From an uncultured Bacteroidia bacterium (GTDB lineage Bacteria; Bacteroidota; Bacteroidia; NS11-12g; UBA9320), in contig CALSMN010000001.1 of NCBI GenBank assembly GCA_943787465.1, positions 124,001 through 188,000 on the forward strand: 64,000 nucleotides of DNA, written 5' to 3'. Both the position numbers and the translations under genes were made by a program. The notes under the pieces are model-generated. The model worked only from the letters and a program-made list of their open reading frames with translations, was not told the origin of the DNA and searched no databases. This document shows positions 61,734 through 64,000 of the stretch, in pieces. The stretch's first letter is position 1. Each line of letters opens with the position of its first letter.

Positions 61734-63365
61734 TTAGTTTAAGCCTAACACTTTTATTCCTTGCTCAAAAATAATATCTACAGGAATATCTTTATTGGAT
61801 AATCGATCAAGATCTTTTTGAAGATTTTCAGGAATTATTCCCTCATTAGCCATTAACTCCATTACTTTTTCTTTATCTCCATCACCTTGAAGTTGGAGAA
61901 TAAGACTAGATAATCCTTGAATAGCATTCTTCATTTTTTCTAAATTTACGGTATAAGTACCATCAGAATTTCTTGTAAATGCATGGTGCTTATTGAAATA
62001 ATTGAATCTTACCATATTAGCTTTTCCGTGTGCACTACTTGCTCCAAATCGAACCGATCGAAAAATACCAGCCAGAAAAGTCACATAATAATCCATCAAT
62101 TCTCCTTCCTTGAGAAGTCCTTGTTCTTTTAGTTGTGTAATCATATGTAGTCCTAAAATATCAGCTTTCCCTTCTTCTAATGCACTATAGGTTTCTCCTA
62201 ATGCTTCTCTTACAGAACCTTTTCCGTTAATTGTTTCTTTAATTCCTAATCCATGAGCTACCTCATGAAACATAGTATTACTAAAAAATGCATTAAAAGT
62301 GACATGTTTTAGTTGCTCTTTATCAATTAGTTCTTTAGATAAAGGGGTCAGTATATGATCAAACTTTGCTTTCATCGCATTTTTAAGCTGACTTCGCCTT
62401 GCACCATACTCCAATTGAATACCTTCATCATTTGGAAGGTTAACAGCGATAGTTTTACTCCCCGAATTACAATCTCCGGCATAATATATGACATCATATG
62501 CATTTAGTTGTGCTGCGTCTGTGTTTGGTTTTTCTTTTTTATAAGCCAAAGGCACAGGAAGGTTAGCTTGTAGCTGGGGAAGTAAATCAATATATTTTTC
62601 TAGCTTTTTACTCCATACTTTATCTTTGACTAAGATATATGCTTCATAGGCTGTTCTATAATTGTATAAGGCATCCTCATAGTGCTCAATGGGTCCAATA
62701 ATGATGTCCAAAGTATTATTTTTCATGCTAATCCACGCTATATCGCTTGCATTGAATTCATCATTTAATAAAGCCTTTGCTCGTAACTCTAAATAGTTTT
62801 GGAGTTCTTTGTCTTCACAAACCTCAGCGGCTTCGAGTAGATGTCCTGAGGCAGCTTCTAATTTATCTCTAAAAAATTCATGATAAGGGATAGTGAATAG
62901 TTTACCCATTTCATCTCTTCTCACCATGGAGTATAAATCCTTTTCATCAGGTAATCCAAGTTCCTCAAATTCTTCTTTAGTCATATCTGAAGGATAAAAA
63001 TTAGCACCGAGCGGTTTTAATTCTATGTGATCTAGAAATGGTGCATTATTATTCAAACGATCCCATGGACCATAGTTTATTTCTGTAAACCGACGTAATT
63101 CAGGATTTGAGATAGTGGCCATTAAAGCTTCTTTGTTCCCATAGGCTTGTATCCAAAAAAGATCGTTCATAATATCAGCAGCAGCAAATAAATTAGGCAA
63201 CATTTTCTTTTCAGAAGCGGAAAGAATAGATAAATCTGTGGTTAATTTAACCGAGACATATTTGCTTGCGATTTGGTCAGTACCTTGAACATCATCAGAT
63301 GGGCTATCCATACATGATGAAATTAGAAGTAGCATACTCAATAGACTTGTGATGGGTTTAATCAT
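61734..63365 (-). CDS. M49-like (dipeptidyl peptidase III) lipoprotein zinc peptidase
   Basis: A 543-aa lipoprotein (signal ending LLISSCMDS, Cys at about residue 18). The zinc site is MFHEVAHGLGIKETI with HExxH, and the third ligand is in SALEEGKADILGLHM, the EEGKAD motif of family M49. Classic DPP III enzymes have HExxGH with one more residue; HExxH variants are known in bacterial members. The protein would cleave dipeptides from peptide N-termini outside the cytoplasm. Many Bacteroidota copies are mislabelled as dihydrofolate reductase. It is convergent with the polyprenyl synthase gene and stands alone. Confidence 0.86.
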   Translation of the reverse strand: MIKPITSLLSMLLLISSCMDSPSDDVQGTDQIASKYVSVKLTTDLSILSASEKKMLPNLFAAADIMNDLFWIQAYGNKEALMATISNPELRRFTEINYGPWDRLNNNAPFLDHIELKPLGANFYPSDMTKEEFEELGLPDEKDLYSMVRRDEMGKLFTIPYHEFFRDKLEAASGHLLEAAEVCEDKELQNYLELRAKALLNDEFNASDIAWISMKNNTLDIIIGPIEHYEDALYNYRTAYEAYILVKDKVWSKKLEKYIDLLPQLQANLPVPLAYKKEKPNTDAAQLNAYDVIYYAGDCNSGSKTIAVNLPNDEGIQLEYGARRSQLKNAMKAKFDHILTPLSKELIDKEQLKHVTFNAFFSNTMFHEVAHGLGIKETINGKGSVREALGETYSALEEGKADILGLHMITQLKEQGLLKEGELMDYYVTFLAGIFRSVRFGASSAHGKANMVRFNYFNKHHAFTRNSDGTYTVNLEKMKNAIQGLSSLILQLQGDGDKEKVMELMANEGIIPENLQKDLDRLSNKDIPVDIIFEQGIKVLGLN

Positions 63366-63430
63366 AATACTGCGAAGATAAAAAACTCATATGGAATGAA
63401 AGATTTTTAAGGAATTGATCTAGGAGTATT

Positions 63431-63438
63431 TACCTTTG
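63431..63438 (+). promoter_or_regulatory. Candidate -7 element of ybaB
   Basis: TACCTTTG matches TAnnTTTG, 8 bp before the ATG at 63447, which implies a very short leader. The nearest TTG (63415) is only 13 bp upstream of the box, so the -33 element is not clear. Confidence 0.45.
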
Positions 63439-63446
63439 CGGTATCC

Positions 63447-63752
63447 ATGTTTGGACTTAATAAAATTAAAGAGACAAAGGAAAAAGCCATGCAAATGAAA
63501 TCTGCATTAGCACAATTGAATTTTGAAGGAAATTCCACTAATGGGATGGTCACGATTCAATGTACCGGAGATAAACGTTTCCATTCTCTAGAAATTAATG
63601 ATAGTATTTTTAAGATAAGATCTCGTGAAGAAGTTCAAATCATGATACTCGAGGCGATTGACCAAGCTCAATTAAAAGCAGATCAAAAAATCAAAGAAGA
63701 GATGAATAAAATTATGCCTAATATTCCAGGCATGGATGATTTAGGATTCTAA
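63447..63752 (+). CDS. YbaB/EbfC family nucleoid-associated protein
   Basis: A 101-aa dimeric DNA-binding protein. The family pattern is visible: an N-terminal helix (KIKETKEKAMQMKSALAQL), the central sheet GMVTIQCTGDKRFHSLEIND, and a C-terminal helix (VQIMILEAIDQAQLKADQKI) ending in IPGMDDLGF. Such proteins organise the nucleoid and affect gene expression. Its last 12 bp overlap the convergent alkyltransferase-like gene. Confidence 0.92.
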   Translation: MFGLNKIKETKEKAMQMKSALAQLNFEGNSTNGMVTIQCTGDKRFHSLEINDSIFKIRSREEVQIMILEAIDQAQLKADQKIKEEMNKIMPNIPGMDDLGF

Positions 63753-64000
63753 ATTTAAATGGATTGATGGATCCCAAAAATAGACATCCAAGTCTATTAC
63801 TTGATTATTGGCAATAGGAATTCCTTCCATTTTTAATCGTTGTGCCATTGGATTTTCTATTGAAAAGTGATATTTCCCAGTTAATAGTCCATTCCTGTTT
63901 ACAACACGATGAGCAGGAACTTCAGGATGAATCTGATGAGTCTTGTTAAGGGCCCAACCTACCATGCGTGCAGATTTAACAGAACCCAAATATTTACCAA
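63741..64000 (-). CDS. MGMT/alkyltransferase-like (ATL) protein (5' end outside window)
   Basis: A partial CDS; the frame is open to the right edge (GKYLGSVKSARMVGWALN). It matches the DNA-binding C-terminal domain of O6-alkylguanine-DNA alkyltransferases: SARMVGWALNKT, then EVPAHRVVNRNGLLTG. The active-site Cys of the PCHR motif is replaced by Ala (PAHR), as in alkyltransferase-like proteins, so it should bind damaged guanine and flag it for repair without transferring the alkyl group. The overlap with ybaB is 12 bp. Confidence 0.85.
   Translation of the reverse strand, partial: GKYLGSVKSARMVGWALNKTHQIHPEVPAHRVVNRNGLLTGKYHFSIENPMAQRLKMEGIPIANNQVIDLDVYFWDPSIHLNLES

Overview
The window is AT-rich and comes from the chromosome of a member of the Bacteroidota, probably pigmented, aerobic and free-living. 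The evidence is: three large proteins with C-terminal type IX secretion (T9SS) sorting domains; Bacteroidota-type promoters (TTG about 19-20 nt upstream of TAnnTTTG) and few Shine-Dalgarno sequences; an rpoD product of only 287 aa; an OmpA protein with thrombospondin-type-3 repeats; and an exbB/exbD/exbD cluster. I cannot assign an order or genus. There is no rRNA, CRISPR array, intact insertion sequence or prophage. Most of the window is ordinary core genome.

Layout. 1-3.7 kb: an M28 peptidase cut by the left edge, a rhodanese-thioredoxin lipoprotein, thiL and a ComF-type phosphoribosyltransferase. 3.7-8 kb (minus strand): an ECF sigma factor, a membrane-anchored protein with an anti-sigma-like N-terminus and a barrel-like C-terminus, and a T9SS cargo protein, packed like one operon. 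8-12.2 kb: a 1384-aa T9SS adhesin-like protein. 12.4-16.2 kb: a UvrD helicase fused to a PD-(D/E)XK nuclease, and an Nfu protein. 16.2-20.7 kb (minus): the lipid operon DUF177-rpmF-plsX-fabH-accB-accC. 20.7-22.9 kb: pdxA and rpoD. 22.9-27.3 kb (minus): a carotenoid operon led by a CarH-like B12-binding MerR regulator, then crtI, crtB, crtZ and a fused lycopene cyclase; together these predict zeaxanthin. 27.3-28.6 kb: an arginase-fold protein with degenerate metal ligands and a 46-aa lipoprotein. 28.6-33.8 kb: a reductase-like SDR, rplY, prs, tRNA-Gln and recQ.

33.8-38.5 kb: a polysaccharide operon (kdsD, manC, an SGNH hydrolase, an MBOAT acyltransferase). 38.5-39.9 kb is a decaying patch: a frameshifted tag pseudogene, a possible toxin remnant and a truncated secreted protein. 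39.9-43.1 kb: a membrane protein, a radical SAM/SPASM protein and an OmpA protein. 43.2-48.8 kb: DUF6787-like, Mrp, a short Nfu, a UbiA-like membrane protein, thymidine kinase, an unknown protein and ComEC. 48.9-53.1 kb: a T9SS beta-helix/PKD protein with Tyr-rich repeats, split by a +1 frameshift. 53.1-58.2 kb: tatD, tRNA-Ser, two small envelope proteins, and panD-flippase-hldE2-like and radA genes. 58.4-61.7 kb: exbB, a membrane protein, two exbD genes and a polyprenyl synthase. 61.7-64 kb: an M49-like lipoprotein peptidase, ybaB and an alkyltransferase-like gene cut by the right edge.

The most interesting parts are the sigma/anti-sigma-barrel/T9SS cassette, the CarH-like regulator with a substitution next to its conserved Trp, the Tyr-rich repeat protein, the arginase-like pseudoenzyme with its tiny lipoprotein neighbour, and the decaying patch.
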